Assembly (NCBI RefSeq): GCF_037042905.1
Contig: NC_087251.1
Coordinates: 39,676,373-39,740,372, forward strand
DNA: 64,000 bases
Source of the DNA: Lytechinus pictus
Lineage: Eukaryota > Echinodermata > Echinoidea > Temnopleuroida > Toxopneustidae
Direction: 5' to 3'
Shown piece by piece: positions 22,156-34,250 of the stretch. Each line of letters opens with the position of its first letter. The stretch's first letter is position 1. The notes below the pieces were generated by a model. It was not told the DNA's origin. It saw only the letters and a program-made list of their open reading frames with translations, and ran no database searches. The position numbers and the translations under genes were made by a program.

Positions 22156-24494
22156 TAGCTCATATATGGTGCCTTTGTTGTATGCGGTTGGATGTAATTG
22201 ATATTAAAACATTTTATCATGTGACCCCATCAGATACCTCTCATGAAAATATTGAGGTTCAGTGAGCTCAATATAATATGATCATATTTTTACAAATGTT
22301 TTAATAAGTGAAATCAATTGATGGTTTCAGAAAGAATAATCATTCATTCTCTCTAAAGCGGATATGAGGATATGAACATCGGATGTTTTTTTTTTCATGT
22401 TATTCTTGTTATTGTTATGGACTTGAATAACTAAACTTGATTATTTTTTTCTTATTTTGGCAAAAAGAAATATCTTTTGAGTTTGGAAAAGGATGGCAGT
22501 TTTACATTCTATATGAGCACACTCATGCGGTACGTAAATTTCATTGTAACACATAATGTATATTAGCTGATATTACACACTGATCATGCTGATGGTTCAA
22601 GAAAATGTTGGAGAAATATCATGACATGACAGTTGAGTTTTGATTGTTTTAATGTTTGTTTTTGTTTCATGCACTTATAAAGTATTTAAAACATGTTAAA
22701 ATCCAGGGTTAAAATCGTCTAAGGAATGACGGTAAGCCCGATGGCACACGAGAAGCCACACAGTTTGTAATTTGTGCTAATCTTATATTTTTTGTCCGAA
22801 TGTGCATTTTATCATCATGCATTAAGAAGAAAAAAGATATTGCCAGTCGGGTTAGATTTAAGAGAGAAGTTGTATACATTATGCTCAATAAACATATCAC
22901 TTTGTACATGGTCCAGACATTTTTTGTCATTTTTCTTTCGTATGGGTTTATAATAAGCTTACTTGTAACACAAATTGAATTAAAAAAAAAATTATATAAG
23001 TAAAGTACACTGCAACAATTAAGCAATTTCCAAGAACACCATGCATATCAACCACTCTCAAATGTCCTAACTTGTGATTTTAGTGGGGGTAATGTTGAAA
23101 GATCCCCATCCACAAGAACATTTGTGTCAATCACCCCCCCCCCAACCAAGAATACCGATCGACACCCATGGGCAGAGAGTATGACAAAAAGGGTTGAGAA
23201 GTACATGTACTTTGTACAGATTAGTACAGAGCTGTGAAAGGGATAAGGAAAACAGAATAAAAATCATTATTGATTTTTAAAAGTAGATTAATCTCACAAA
23301 TGCGGATTTTGATGCGTGCATCAGATTTTGGAAGAAAATCTTTGCAATTGTCCTTGGAACTTTTAGTTTATTTATTTACTTTACATGGACATATAGATAA
23401 TGCGTACAATTATTTTTTGTTGTTCAGCTACATTATTATCTAGCTACAGGTAGCCAGGAAATGATATTGCCAATGATGTACACGAAGCCTCTTCGATAAA
23501 GACCCTGACCGGTGTAAAAACAATCATATATTAAAATAAAGGTAATGATTCTTCCAATAGTTAAAAATATTAAATAAAAATCAAAGAAACTACTCCTCCA
23601 AAGTACGCTTCGATTGAGCACCCCCATGTCGCCTGGAAATGATGACGTCACGTTGTGTCAGGAGGGTTGTGATTCTGTAGGTTTGTGTACAAAATCATTC
23701 GGTATTTTCTTCCATTTCCATGTTATGAATCCATTTTTTTTTCGTTTTCAGATGAAAATGGCACTCAAAATTATTCACTGTTCAAATTGTTGTAAACCTA
23801 CAACTATTCACTACCTTTTTTGTGATTTCTTTGTTTGGCTCTTATTGGGCCTAAATTGCTATGTCAGGAAAAGTTATTATACATAATCTAAATGCAGATA
23901 GAATTGAAATTTGCGCCAAGTAAGCAGGAAATAAATATGGCAAAAACTAGTTCAAAACTGTAGATTTCATAATTTCAAGCTTGTGGGTAAAAATATATGT
24001 GATATCCCTCTGTGATAGAAGTGAAGAGAATGAAATGCGTTATCTGGAAAGCAAAAAAATCACCCTGTTTTTCTGTGTACAAACCTATGGAATCACAACG
24101 CTTCTTACACAACGTGACGTCACGGTCTCGAGGCAGGTGAAAAGCACAATAAAGCCTATTTTCTAAGCGGGGTTCGAAGGCCGATAATTGGAATATTCTT
24201 AAGCAAATTACTCAGCTGGGAAGCGGTGAAAATTAATATAGCATACCTTGCTGTATTTAGTAGCTTATAAGCTTTCGATTGGTATATAATTTATAAATTT
24301 CATTTCGGGTCCGGTCTGGATCTATAAATAAACTTGAAGGCACATTTTCTCATTACCTTTGAAGTACAGTATTTATGAAATATATTTTTTGCAGCCATTA
24401 TGAAAGAGCGTTATGTTCAGATCTACATGTACCTTGCCAGTTAATTAAATTGCTAGTAACTATTCGTTTGCAGTGTAACTTTTACATGTAGTTT
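22156..24494. other. Non-coding stretch right of the foldback element
   Basis: AT-rich, with no recognised gene. A G/C-tract interspersed repeat occupies 23080-23170 (relative of 11660-11745). Two TGACGTCA-type words occur at about 23643-23650 (GATGACGTCACGTTG) and 24115-24122 (GTGACGTCACGG). These bound a 480-bp interval and look like inverted partners (TGACGTCACGTTGTGTCAGGAG / ACACAACGTGACGTCACGG), so a palindromic element of about 490 bp (23630-24140) is likely. Confidence 0.4.
23636..24133. mobile_element. Possible hairpin MITE around GACGTCACGTTGTGT
   Basis: GATGACGTCACGTTGTGTCAGGAGGGTTGTGATTCTGTAGGTTTGTGTACA at the left corresponds to the complement of TGTGTACAAACCTATGGAATCACAACG..ACACAACGTGACGTCACGG at the right. 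The two inverted ends are each about 55 bp with few mismatches. Non-coding inside. Confidence 0.55.
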
Positions 24495-26145
24495 GCATAG
24501 GCGGATCCAGCTTTTGGCGAAAGGGGGGGGGGGCACCGCCAAGCGGCGCACATATTTTTGCACCATAAAAGAAAATGTTGAAAAAGGGGTAAAGTCTGAC
24601 CCTGTCAAATGCTCTTTTCAAAATGTAGGATTCCCAGTCATGCCATTTTGCATGACCACACGCAGATAATATTTCCGGGGGGGGGGGGGGGGGGCAAAAC
24701 TCGAACATATTTTTGAAAAATAAAAATAAAAACGATAGAGTAAACGGACCGAGCTGCTCATGCGGCGATTATTTTTTTTATAAAGTGTAATAAAAGTATT
24801 TGGTACACATCTCACATTTGCACATTTTTCATAGTTTTCATGAAATGTTAAGGGAAAAAATGTGTTTTCACAACAACTGATCGGGAATTTGCCCCCCCCC
24901 CTTCCCCCTTGCTGCGTACGACCATTCCCTGAAATCCACTTAAACATATATCATTACAACATAAAATATACATGAATTTAGACATATAATCTTTCTTAGA
25001 CATATATAGAGAGAGATTGAAAAACTTATTAAAGAAAGAAACAAGCAAAAAGTAACACAAATTATGCATGTTATGTGCGATTTCAAAATCTCGTGTCCCA
25101 CTTGTGTATATTAATTGAGATGCAATTTTTTTTACTATATATACACAGGGGCGTCGATCCTTTTTTTCACATTGGGGGGGGGGGGGGCAAAATCATAAAT
25201 CAACTTTCCAACGGCGCTCGATCACGCAAAACAAACAAACTCACACACACTCGTATATATATATATATATATATATATAGCTGAAATTTTTTAGTAAACT
25301 GACCTGAAAATAGGAAAAAGGTGCCTTTTAAAGACTGTTTGTAGTAACTCATGAGGAGAATACATATCTCACTACACAGATAATGCGAGTGCCGAGGGCG
25401 AGCTGAAATTTCTTTATATTCTGACCAGAAAGCTTGATATCCTCTGCATTTTGGTACCTATGATTAAGATGGGTATCTAAAAAAGAAAAAACATGCGAGC
25501 GCAAAGCGCGAGCTTAAAATTTCGATCTGACAAAAAAATGACAGTTTAATGGACGTTTTTAATAAAGAACAAGATTATATCCAACAAAAGATTATTGCAA
25601 ATCGAAGCGGGACTTCTTTTGAGGTTTAGAACTGAGAACGGGACATTCTATTCACCTATTTAATCATGAAAAGTATGGGGTTTTGCTACAGAAATGGTGC
25701 GAGCGCGAAGCGCGTGCTGAAAATTTTTGTATTCCAATCTGAAAAGCGGACAATTTGAGCACGATTTTAAACAAAGAACGAGTCGTGTAGCTCAATATCG
25801 CTTGCTGATTTCTGTGTAACATTACCATCTTATTTTATTTTTGTACATGCGGAATTATTGGAGGAGGGGGGGGGGGCAAAACGATATGTTTGCCCCCCCC
25901 CCCCCCAATTATTTCTATTGGTGGGGCGAAGGACTATCTTGGCCCCCTGACGAGCTTGAAAAAAAAGCCTTTTTTGCCCCCTGACGAGCTTGAAGACCTT
26001 TTTTTTGTTTTGCTTGTCAATTTTTTTTCCAGGTACGAAGTCCTTTATTTGTGATTGAAGACTTTTTTTTTGCTTGTCAATTTTTTTGGCGGACGGTTTT
26101 GCCCCCCCCCCCTGTGGAAAATTCCAGGTACGCCACTGTTTAAAG
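24495..26145. repeat. Cluster of G/C-tract interspersed repeats
   Basis: Repeated modules: 'GGCGGATCCAGC..GGGGGGGGCAC', 'GGGGCGTCGATCCTTTTTTTCAC..TTGGGGGGGGGGGGG', 'GCGAGCGCGAAGCGCGAGCTGAAAATTT' variants at about 25390, 25492 and 25697 (spacing about 100-200 bp), and 'TTGCCCCCTGACGAGCTTGAA' twice near 25945 and 25975. It closes with 'AATTCCAGGTACGCCACTG'. A (TA)n run lies at 25253-25279. No gene. Runs of 10-17 G or C may fold as quadruplexes and are assembly-prone. Confidence 0.6.
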
Positions 26146-26358
26146 TGCTATACTGTACGTACAAATATGACCGACTTGTGAGTTTTGTTTTGGTCATGGT
26201 TCTTTAGGATTTTTTTGTTCCAGAGAGAGTTTACTCAGTCAACTTCAATAAATGCAAAAGGGAGACAATTACTGTATTCTTGTTCTACTGCAAATTCCAA
26301 TTATTGTTTGGTCAGCCATATTATGAAAGAACAGTACATTTCAGATCAAACTTGCCAG

Positions 26359-26953
26359 TTAAAGGACAAGTCCACCCCAACAAACTGACTTGAATAGATA
26401 AAGAAAAATCAAACAAACATAACTCTGAAAATTTCATCAAAATTGGATGTAAAATAAGAAAGTTATAACAATTTCAAGTTTCGCTTAATTTTTCAAAACA
26501 GTTATATGCACATCTTAGTCAGCATGCAAATGAGGGGACCGATGACATCATTCACTTACTATTTCTTTTGTATTTTATTTTATGAAATATTTTGATTTTC
26601 TCGTCATTGTCTGTTAAAAAAGTTTCATTCCTCCCTGAACACATGTAATTCCATTATTCTAACATTTTGTGGTTCGAGCAAAGGGGCACTAATATTATCG
26701 AATTCGTAAAAATTGAAATATTGTATTATTCAAACAAAAACAAAAGAAATAGTGAGTGAGTGACATCATCGTCTCTCTCATTTGCATATCACCGAGTTGA
26801 GTATAGAACTGTTTTGTGAAAAATAAGCCAAATTTTAAAATGTCATAACTCTCTTATTTTACATCCGGTTTTGATGAAATTTTCACCATTATTCATGTTT
26901 GATTTGTCTCTATTTATTCAAATAATTTTTTCTGGGGTGGACTTGACCTTTAA
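26359..26953. mobile_element. 595-bp hairpin element with TTAA flanks, copy 1
   Basis: Starts TTAA|AGGACAAGTCCACCCCAA and ends GGGGTGGACTTGACCT|TTAA (flanking TTAA at 26359-26362 and 26950-26953). The inside is palindromic: 'AAATTTCATCAAAATTGGATGTAAAATAAGA' on the left, 'TTATTTTACATCCGGTTTTGATGAAATTTTCA' on the right. TTAA target duplication is the rule for piggyBac-type transposons, so this is likely a non-autonomous relative. Copies: 46481, 61250 and a fragment at 578. Confidence 0.75.
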
Positions 26954-27908
26954 TGACTTTGACATTATTTTCCTGCTATATATTACTGTCATGCGAACAA
27001 AAGAAGCAATTCTGTGGAACAAGTTTATGAGGAAATGTGTAAAATTGTCATTGTCATTTTACATGTGGAAATATAGAATTTCTTGCTTTTTAAGTGACTC
27101 CATTTAGGAAACTTGGGGCCATGTGACTTCAATTAAACTGGCATCATGAAGAAATTACATAATTAACCCAAATCAAGGGGAGTGTCAATTTTGAAGGATA
27201 TAAAGTTGCTACCCTCTTTCCATATATACCCAGTAGGTATATTCAAGAAGACATCGTGGCCTCGGAGGAAACTTTCGAGAGCTTTGTTCTGTTGGATCTT
27301 CAAAGTCGTTGTTCCCAACTGTTTGGACATATGCAGGATGGAATCTCTGATAGAATGACGTTAATTACCCGTCGCCATCACACCATATATGAAAAAAACG
27401 AAGATATAAGTGATCAAGACTTGTCTGATTTGGTAAACACGCAAGAAACTGAATTTGGAAACCGCGCGCTGTATAATTATGTATAGGCCTACAGTACACA
27501 ATACAACCAGGGAGTTGGGAGTCTCCCTGATACAACATCACGGCAGACGGTACAGTACACAAGTCTATGGCTAATGTTGTGCTGCTTTGTGCGATCCGAT
27601 TGATTATGTGTGTGTGTGTATTGTATATGTAATCTATATACGATAGTCTACGCTCAAAAACCTTATTGTAGGTATCAGGGGAAACATACACGATCCGATT
27701 CATTTATGATGTTTTTGTGTGTTTAATTTGATTTCTTTTATAAATTATTTACAACAAAAAGTCCTTTCTTAGGTAATTAATATTCATTTTATCGGTAGAT
27801 CACACCATATTTCTCAACCCAGTAATCTTCCCTGCTGTTAACAAAGACTAGCGGCTGAACGGGAGGCGTGTCCACTTTTAACGACTTTCCCTCAAAAATC
27901 TGAGGGAG
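26954..27908. other. No recognised gene; one 76-codon frame
   Basis: A plus-strand frame at 27256-27486 has mixed, protein-like composition (peptide ending ETEFGNRALYNYV) but no recognised domain and no ATG start, and I found no convincing splice sites. It is listed as a doubtful exon only. A (GT)n run lies at 27606-27620. Confidence 0.3.
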
Positions 27909-28060
27909 TGACGTCACCGCTGAGCAACTGTTCTAGACGATATTTTTCTCGGAGTACAGGTTTTCGGTTTTGCGCGCACACTCGGCTGGGCGTACGCACG
28001 GAATAGAACGTATATATCGGTGAAAACAAATTCGTTTAATATCGTCTAGAACTAGACTAC
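27909..28060 (-). mobile_element. 152-bp inverted-end MITE, copy 2
   Basis: Inverted copy of 10857-11008, with two differences in the inner 123 bp (27930-28052). The ends are GTTCTAGACGATATT and its complement. TGACGTCA at 27909-27916 marks the inner edge, as in copy 1. Confidence 0.7.
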
Positions 28061-28111
28061 ATACAGGGAAGCATTGTCACGAAGTGCTTTGTCCATGACC
28101 TTCTCCAACTA

Positions 28112-28557
28112 AGACACCGTTCTCATTACTGTCCTAAAACTAGGCTACTGGAAACTAGTTTAATGTGTGATGAGAACGGTCAAAGTGGTCTTGGAAGCGA
28201 TCTTCCAAACCGGTTCAGAAAACCACCTCACGATGTAGTTTTGAAGATCGCTTTGCCTTGTTTAACTGGTTTTAGCGTGAGGACACGACCGTTCTTCGGG
28301 AAGCGATCTTCGCACATTTCGAGCGCGCTACTCCACAAACTGAATGTGGAATGCCTACGCTGCGGTTTCAAATTTCATGTGAAACATGTCACCTCTCTGA
28401 GAGTGTTCCCATAGCAACAAGATCGCTTTACGGGAAGTGATTTTTAAAACCTCTTTCGGGTGATCAAATGGGAACGCTAGCAAAGCGATCTTTCAAACTG
28501 GTTTCCTACCAGGTTTCCAGTAAACCAGTTTTAGAAAGTATAATGAGAACAGTGTCT
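28112..28557. mobile_element. 446-bp hairpin MITE
   Basis: Ends AGACACCGTTCTCATTACTG and, inverted, AGACACTGTTCTCATTATAC. Inner parts also pair: CTAAAACTAGGCTACTGGAAAC with the complement of GTTTCCAGTAAACCAGTTTTAG, and AAGCGATCTTCCAAACCGGTT with its partner near 28480. The open frame across it is not a gene. Confidence 0.7.
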
Positions 28558-28559
28558 AT

Positions 28560-28665
28560 TTTGCTCTCTCAGCCAATCACATTCAAGAATTTCCAGTAGC
28601 TTATAACATTTGTCAGTTAAAATCACCGTCTATTTGCTTCGTGAAACACCCCCCTGATCTCTCTC
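28560..28665 (-). mobile_element. Fragment of 'GTGTTTCAyGAA' hairpin repeat
   Basis: Contains CTCTCAGCCAATCACATTCAAG, AGTAGCTTATAACATTTGTCAGT and CTTCGTGAAACACCCCCCTG, the words of the family at 33480, 36246, 38646 and 48592. Confidence 0.6.
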
Positions 28666-29887
28666 ACTCTTTAGAATTTTGCTGAAATGAACGATTTGCT
28701 TGCAAGGATGAGCAACATCCATTCTACATCTCAGTCGGTTTCTTTGTTGGGATTAGTCATATCGTATGAGAACACACCCATGCTTCATACGCACCGAAAT
28801 TGCAGAACTTCAAGACATTATTTGCTGTCATAAAATTCTTCAGGTTGTCCTGCAATTTATTTCTTGTGGTTATTTGGTTTAATTTTGTTAATATTTGAAA
28901 TATCATCAAAAAGGTTGTGCAATATGGAAGAAATCAAATTCACTTGAAATGTCACATTGATGGTGGTGTGGATAAAAGAGGGAATTACTTGTAATGCTCA
29001 GCTATGTTTTGCCTGAATTGAATAAATTCATCAGATTGCTGGACCAGAGATTATATATTTGAATGGTATAAGTTTGGAGAAAAAAGACAGATCTATTCCA
29101 TATTCATCATTGCATATTATCACAAGTATTAGAAGTCTTGAAAAATCTTTTCAAATGAGGCAGTTGTTGAAAAGGGAATTCTTGCTAAATCAAGTTATTT
29201 ACGTCATTTAAGAAAAGGATTCAGCCTTATCACTGTGATTAGTCCGTAAATCTTTTGTTAATTAAAAAATCAAGTTTTACTGATTGCAAGTGATATATTG
29301 TTTGTATGGAATAAAGCTTTTGACTTATTAACTTGTTGCTATATAAAAAGTGATTTCAAAGGGTAAAAAGTATTTTTGCATAGGTATCTAGAGAACAACT
29401 GAGACAAACATGTAAAATATTAAATTTCCCCAAAAAAGTATTATCTCTTTTTTATGAGCATAGAATTCCCTGAAAAATCTTTGATCTCCATACATTTATG
29501 AGTAGTATATTTCAGTTGGTCACCTTTACGAGAGCAGTGTCACCGTTTCCAATGAGCAAACACTAATACATTTTAGATTCATAGACTTTGGTTTTGTGAT
29601 CATATTCTGTATACTTATCCAACCTTCAAGGCACTGAATTCATTGATAGTATGAAAGGATATAATTTCAGGTGATTCATTCTTCGTTTGTATTAATACCC
29701 GGAAGAAAATTCAAGAAACAAACCCGGCTTGTGTGATCTTTTCTTTTATTGGTGTGAAAAGGTATTCTAGTATAACATTTGCCATCTATAGTTTCCTGTG
29801 ATTCGTGCAAATCTTGAAATTCGCCTTTAAGTCTGAGTTGAGAATGCAGGGATTCTTCTAGGGCAGCTGGGGTTGAAATGGTTTTTG
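28666..29887. other. Non-coding stretch without recognised features
   Basis: AT-rich, with only short frames, and no repeat family recognised. Confidence 0.4.
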
Positions 29888-30290
29888 TCTCCCCAGTCCG
29901 CCGTCCGTCCGTCACAAACATTATGACACATAACTCTGCAAGCGTAAGTCATTTTTTAACCAAACTTGGATGGTAGATGTACTTAGGGGGCCTGCTTGTT
30001 ATGCTGCAGTCAGAGGTCACATGTTAAGGTCGAAGGTCATTTTCAGGTCAACGTTAAAGTTTACATGGAAGATTCTATTATGACACATAACTCTGCAACT
30101 GTAAGTCACTTTTCAACAAATCTTGGATGGTAGATGTACTTAGGGGACCTGCATGTTATGCTGCAGTCAGAGGTCACATGGTAAGGTCAAAGGTAATTTT
30201 AAGGTCAACGTTAAAGTTTACATGCAAGACTCTCTTATGACACATAACTTTGCAACCGTACGTCACTTTCAAATCAAACTTGGGTCTTTA
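29888..30290 (+). repeat. Tandem-unit dispersed repeat (TATGACACATAACTC family), copy 1
   Basis: It begins TTGTCTCCCCAGTCCGCCGTCCGTCC and then has two units and a partial third, each about 160-170 bp: 'TATGACACATAACTCTGCAA', 'AAACTTGGATGGTAGATGTACTTAGGGG', 'ATGCTGCAGTCAGAGGTCACATG', 'AAGGTCAAAGGT'. A related single unit is at 49640-49870. Confidence 0.7.
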
Positions 30291-30620
30291 TCATTACTTT
30301 TTCTTATCCATTCTTTAGTCAATTAGGTTCAGTGAAAAGGTTTTCCTTTGTATCAACTTTTCATATGATTACATTTGCTTTCCAATTATATTTTTAAGTA
30401 TGCATTTAGCGAATATGAAAGGTATCTACTGCAATGCGTTCAAACGATCTGCCCCAATTTCTTTCTCCTTTACAATTCTCCCTTCTCTTCCTCTCTTTTG
30501 TATCCCTCATCCTCACTCTTTATCCCGTTTCTCATTCATTTCCGAGGATTCTCCAGCGATAACTAGTCCACATCTTCTCAATGCTTGCCCCACTTACATT
30601 TTCATTTCCATCCTATGCAC

Positions 30621-30720
30621 CAGTCACACCCACCAAGCCAACTCCAAACCGACAAATGATACGCCACTTGAAACAGTTGAATATCTTTTCGATCCGAGGT
30701 CGGGTTCGTTGGTGTGACTG
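30621..30720. mobile_element. 100-bp GTCACACC hairpin MITE, copy 1
   Basis: CAGTCACACCCACCAAGCCAACTCC at the left mirrors TTCGTTGGTGTGACTG at the right. Other copies lie at 35666, 43206, 47443 (truncated) and 47959. Confidence 0.65.
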
Positions 30721-33464
30721 TAGTATTAGTTTATCTTCCTCCTATCTTGTCTTTCTCCGGTATTGATCATTGTAGACTCTTGTTGCCATCTCTCATTACC
30801 CGTTCTCGTCATCCAATCTAGAACCTCACACCCGTTCCTCTTAATCAACCCATCTTTGTCCTATGACTCATTCCTTCATCAGGACAGAGCAGCATCTGCT
30901 CGAAGTTGAATACAAGCTACATAGCCCAGATATTGTCACATAGGCCTGACTTGTCCACATATGCTACAGATATGTTGCAATTTCTGAACCATGGAGATAA
31001 TGGCTCTACAATCCAAGGTCAATTTTTGCATATCTCTTGCAAAAAAGTGACCCTTCACCCATTAACCATTGTCTATTTGATTATAATGATAATAATTCTT
31101 ATTTACCCAGGATAGCCACTTATGCTTTTATGAAGTATTATCCCAGTGCATCCTGCATAACATAGTGTTCATAACGTCAAGCAGTGACAAGAAAGTAGAA
31201 AGTTCCATTCGTAAGAGTGTGGTATGGCTCTGCCCGGGATCGGAAATCCACAACTGCCCGTTCATGAGGTGGCCACCCTCCAACAGATGAAATCAATGGA
31301 TAAATGGGTTCATGGACTTCTTTTTCAGAGATATCTTCCACGCTCTGATGAAAATGGCAAGGGAGAATGGTTGCTCATGTCATGGAGGAAATCGCATGTC
31401 GGTACCTGTATGTACCTGTACGTCAGTAACACATATTTTTGTTGGAATTGTTGATGGCCTGCCAAGAGAAGATAGTACATTCAGCTAGAGCTGGATCAAT
31501 ATTTGTTATCAAGTATTATTTTTCGTCATTGCCCTTTGAAAAGCAGTCTACTGCTTATGCCTATATTGCCATATTTCATATTGCCATTGCCCATGCATCC
31601 ATGCATGTGTTCATCCACTTTCTTCATAGATGGAAGTAGAAATATATTGCTAATCCCAAAAATGGAGAATTATATATCAAATTAAAGGGGAAAATAAGAA
31701 CATGATGGTATACTTTATTAATCATGGAGACCGATGGAAGTCAGTTATTTGATAGTTTTAGAGTTCTTTCTGTGAACGCTTCGAACACGCAGAATTACGT
31801 CAGCGAAATTGGGTGTTTTTTTATGACGTGTATGTGTGTACGAGAGACGTCATCAAATTCGAGGCATATTTCGGAGAGGCATTTTAGCGCTTTATAACCG
31901 GTGATTTCCGTCCTTTGTACTTATTTTCAATTATTTTTAGATGCCATGATGATAATCCCCACACCATTACCTTTCCATTGATATACAATAAGGCCATATT
32001 CATAATCTGTATATTTCTCCTCTAAAGCTCTGGCCCATTTTCCCCGCTTCCAAGACAAGTCACCAAATACCCCACGCTCAGAATCGACCTGTTCCCCCGC
32101 TCTTCCTCTTTCCTGCTTCCTCCCTCCGCCCAACATTAGCATTATACCAGCCAGCGCGGCAGCACAGCAGCCACCCAGACCTCTCCCATTCTTCAACCCC
32201 GCATCAGCAGCGCTAAGAGGAGCGCTAACAGAGCTCTCAATTACACTAAAGAGGCAGCAGTGCTTTGATTACTCTATACCTAGGTGCCTAGATGACTGTA
32301 TTATGCCAGCTAATATGGTAAGCTGAGAGTCGGGTTGCCAGATTTTTTTTTTCAAGGTGTGAGAAAGAAGAGAAAATTCAATTCGCCTAATCCTGCTAAT
32401 GCTCTGATTTTCGCGTCGCTTGTCGGTGCTGTATTCTGGAATATAGGCCGCCGTATCTAGAAAGACTGTGCAGTGCAAGAATAGCCATTAGAAAGAAATA
32501 TAAGCCATTTTAAACGTGAGATGTTGGAGTCATTTTCTCTCCCGTAAAGATACGGTGAAAGATTCAGGGATAGCATTGAAAATACAATGTACTGATTGAT
32601 GTCATGTACAAAGGATATACTAGGACAACTCGAGCTAGGATGTTTGATAATAGGCTGATAGAATGTAACCTCCTTTGCCTTGTCAATTCGAAATCAAGTG
32701 ATATTATGTATCTTGCCTATCCTTACTTAGTCATGGTTGATGAAGCAGAAATGTACGTGTCAAGATTTTGTTTGGTTTGGTGATGTTCATTTCTATTATT
32801 GATGCTCATAAATAGCATTGCCAAGCCTCTTTTCCTTGAACCTTTGGCAGAGTTGGCTTCTATAGGTGTAACCAAGCTTTCTATCTACTCTATAATGACT
32901 GTATTTTGTTCCTTGATGATCAGAATAGTGTTTTCAGTTGTCTTATTCATATTCTTATTTTGATCTGTATAAATAATATGCTGCAAATCATTCTTGATCT
33001 TTGCAACAACGGTCGTTTTAACCATACTCTGATACATGTACTGTATAACCTAATGTGTGTGCAAATTAGTATCCTATGAAATCAAGTGATCAGAGAAAAA
33101 AATTACATGGGGGCGCACAGCCAATTGCACCCCCCCCCCCCCAAAAAAAAAAAGGGGGGGGGAAATGCCACAAAGAGCCATGAAAATCCCCATTTTATAT
33201 CCAGTAAAAAAAACTAAATTTTGACTGGTAAGCTCAAACAGAAGTCCTGAAAAAAATTTCTGCAAAGTGATGCTAAAATTGACTTTGTAGTGTACATTTC
33301 TTTTTCCAGTGGGAATAATGGCAGCAGTTGAGCTTTGTCAAAAAAAGTCCTAGATCCCTCGTAGAGTCAGGGTGATCCCGAAAAATTCATAAGATGTATG
33401 GGTAGTCGTCTTCTGCTGCCACTGCTAGGGGTCATATGGGGTCGTGAGGTGTCAGCTGTCTTCA
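30721..33464. other. Non-coding stretch; possible regulatory patch near 31780
   Basis: No gene recognised. 31795-31860 has three ACGTCA/TGACGT words (ATTACGTCAGCG, ATGACGTGTA, AGACGTCATC). A plus-strand frame at 31224-31454 and a minus-strand frame at 31927-32196 have mixed composition but no recognised domain or convincing splice sites. A C homopolymer is at 33129-33141. Confidence 0.35.
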
Positions 33465-33479
33465 TTTGTTTACATGGGG

Positions 33480-33606
33480 GGAGCATCACATGAAACAAAT
33501 AGTGATTTTTCACTGACTATTGTTATTAGCTACTGCATCTGATTGGCTAAGAGCAAATTTCTCAGTGAAAGTCACAGACAAGATGTTTCATGAAACACTC
33601 CCCCCG
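33480..33606. mobile_element. 'GTGTTTCAyGAA' hairpin repeat
   Basis: GGGAGCATCACATGAAACAAATAGTG at the left pairs with CAAGATGTTTCATGAAACACTCCCCC at the right. The middle has the family word CTGATTGGCTAAGAGCAAATT. It is followed directly by a perfect C6G6 junction and a run of 14 G (to 33619). Confidence 0.6.
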
Positions 33607-33971
33607 GGGGGGGGGGGGGTCTTGATTCTCCCGCATAGTATATCATATTTCAAACTTTGGGAGCTAGATGTAGAGGTAGTTCCTTTAAAAGTGTCTTTTG
33701 CAGCATTTCATGTTTGCCAAGATTGTGTCACTGAATGATGATAGGGGCATCATCACCTCTTGGTTGCATTAATTATTTTTATCAGTCTGAATATCGTTTG
33801 AGGTTGTGTGTATTATATACTACTAGCTTTGCTTCTTGCATTTAATAGTAGACCAAAAATTTCCAGAATTGTATATTGCTGCAAAGTTAAGATAAAACTA
33901 CTGTAGTTTTGCTTTTTAGGCCTACTGGTACTCCTTTTTGTACTGTTTTTGCACTGTATATAGAGGCAGTC

Positions 33972-34250
33972 CAGGGCCCAGTCTTACAAAGAGTTGCAAT
34001 TGATCCAATCAATCGCAACTATGGAAAGCCAGCAAAGTCAACATGTAAGATGCATGTTTGTTTTTAAAAAAATTCTAGATATGAATGTATATCCATAAAT
34101 TCATTGATTTCTTTGACAATTTGGTGTGTTCTCCTACATTTACAAAGGACATTTTGCAAATTCCCTGAAGAAAAAATTATGACACTAATGGATTTCCATA
34201 GAGTTACGATTGATTGGATCAATTGTAACTCTTTGTAAGACGGGGCCCTG
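33972..34250. mobile_element. 279-bp hairpin MITE (GGGCCC ends), copy 1
   Basis: CAGGGCCCAGTCTTACAAAG..GATCCAATCAATCGCAACT is mirrored by GATTGATTGGATCAATTGTAACTCTTTGTAAGACGGGGCCCTG. A second copy is at 62073-62337, with the same middle (AACTATGGA.AGCCAGCAA.GTCAACAT and GACACT.ATGGATTTCCATAGAGTTAC). Confidence 0.7.

Noticed and set aside
28163-28414. 83-codon frame as a gene
   Set aside because: It lies wholly inside the hairpin MITE 28112-28557.
31224-31454. 76-codon plus-strand frame as an exon
   Set aside because: Composition is plausible, but no family was recognised and no paired splice sites fit; left as undecided non-coding.
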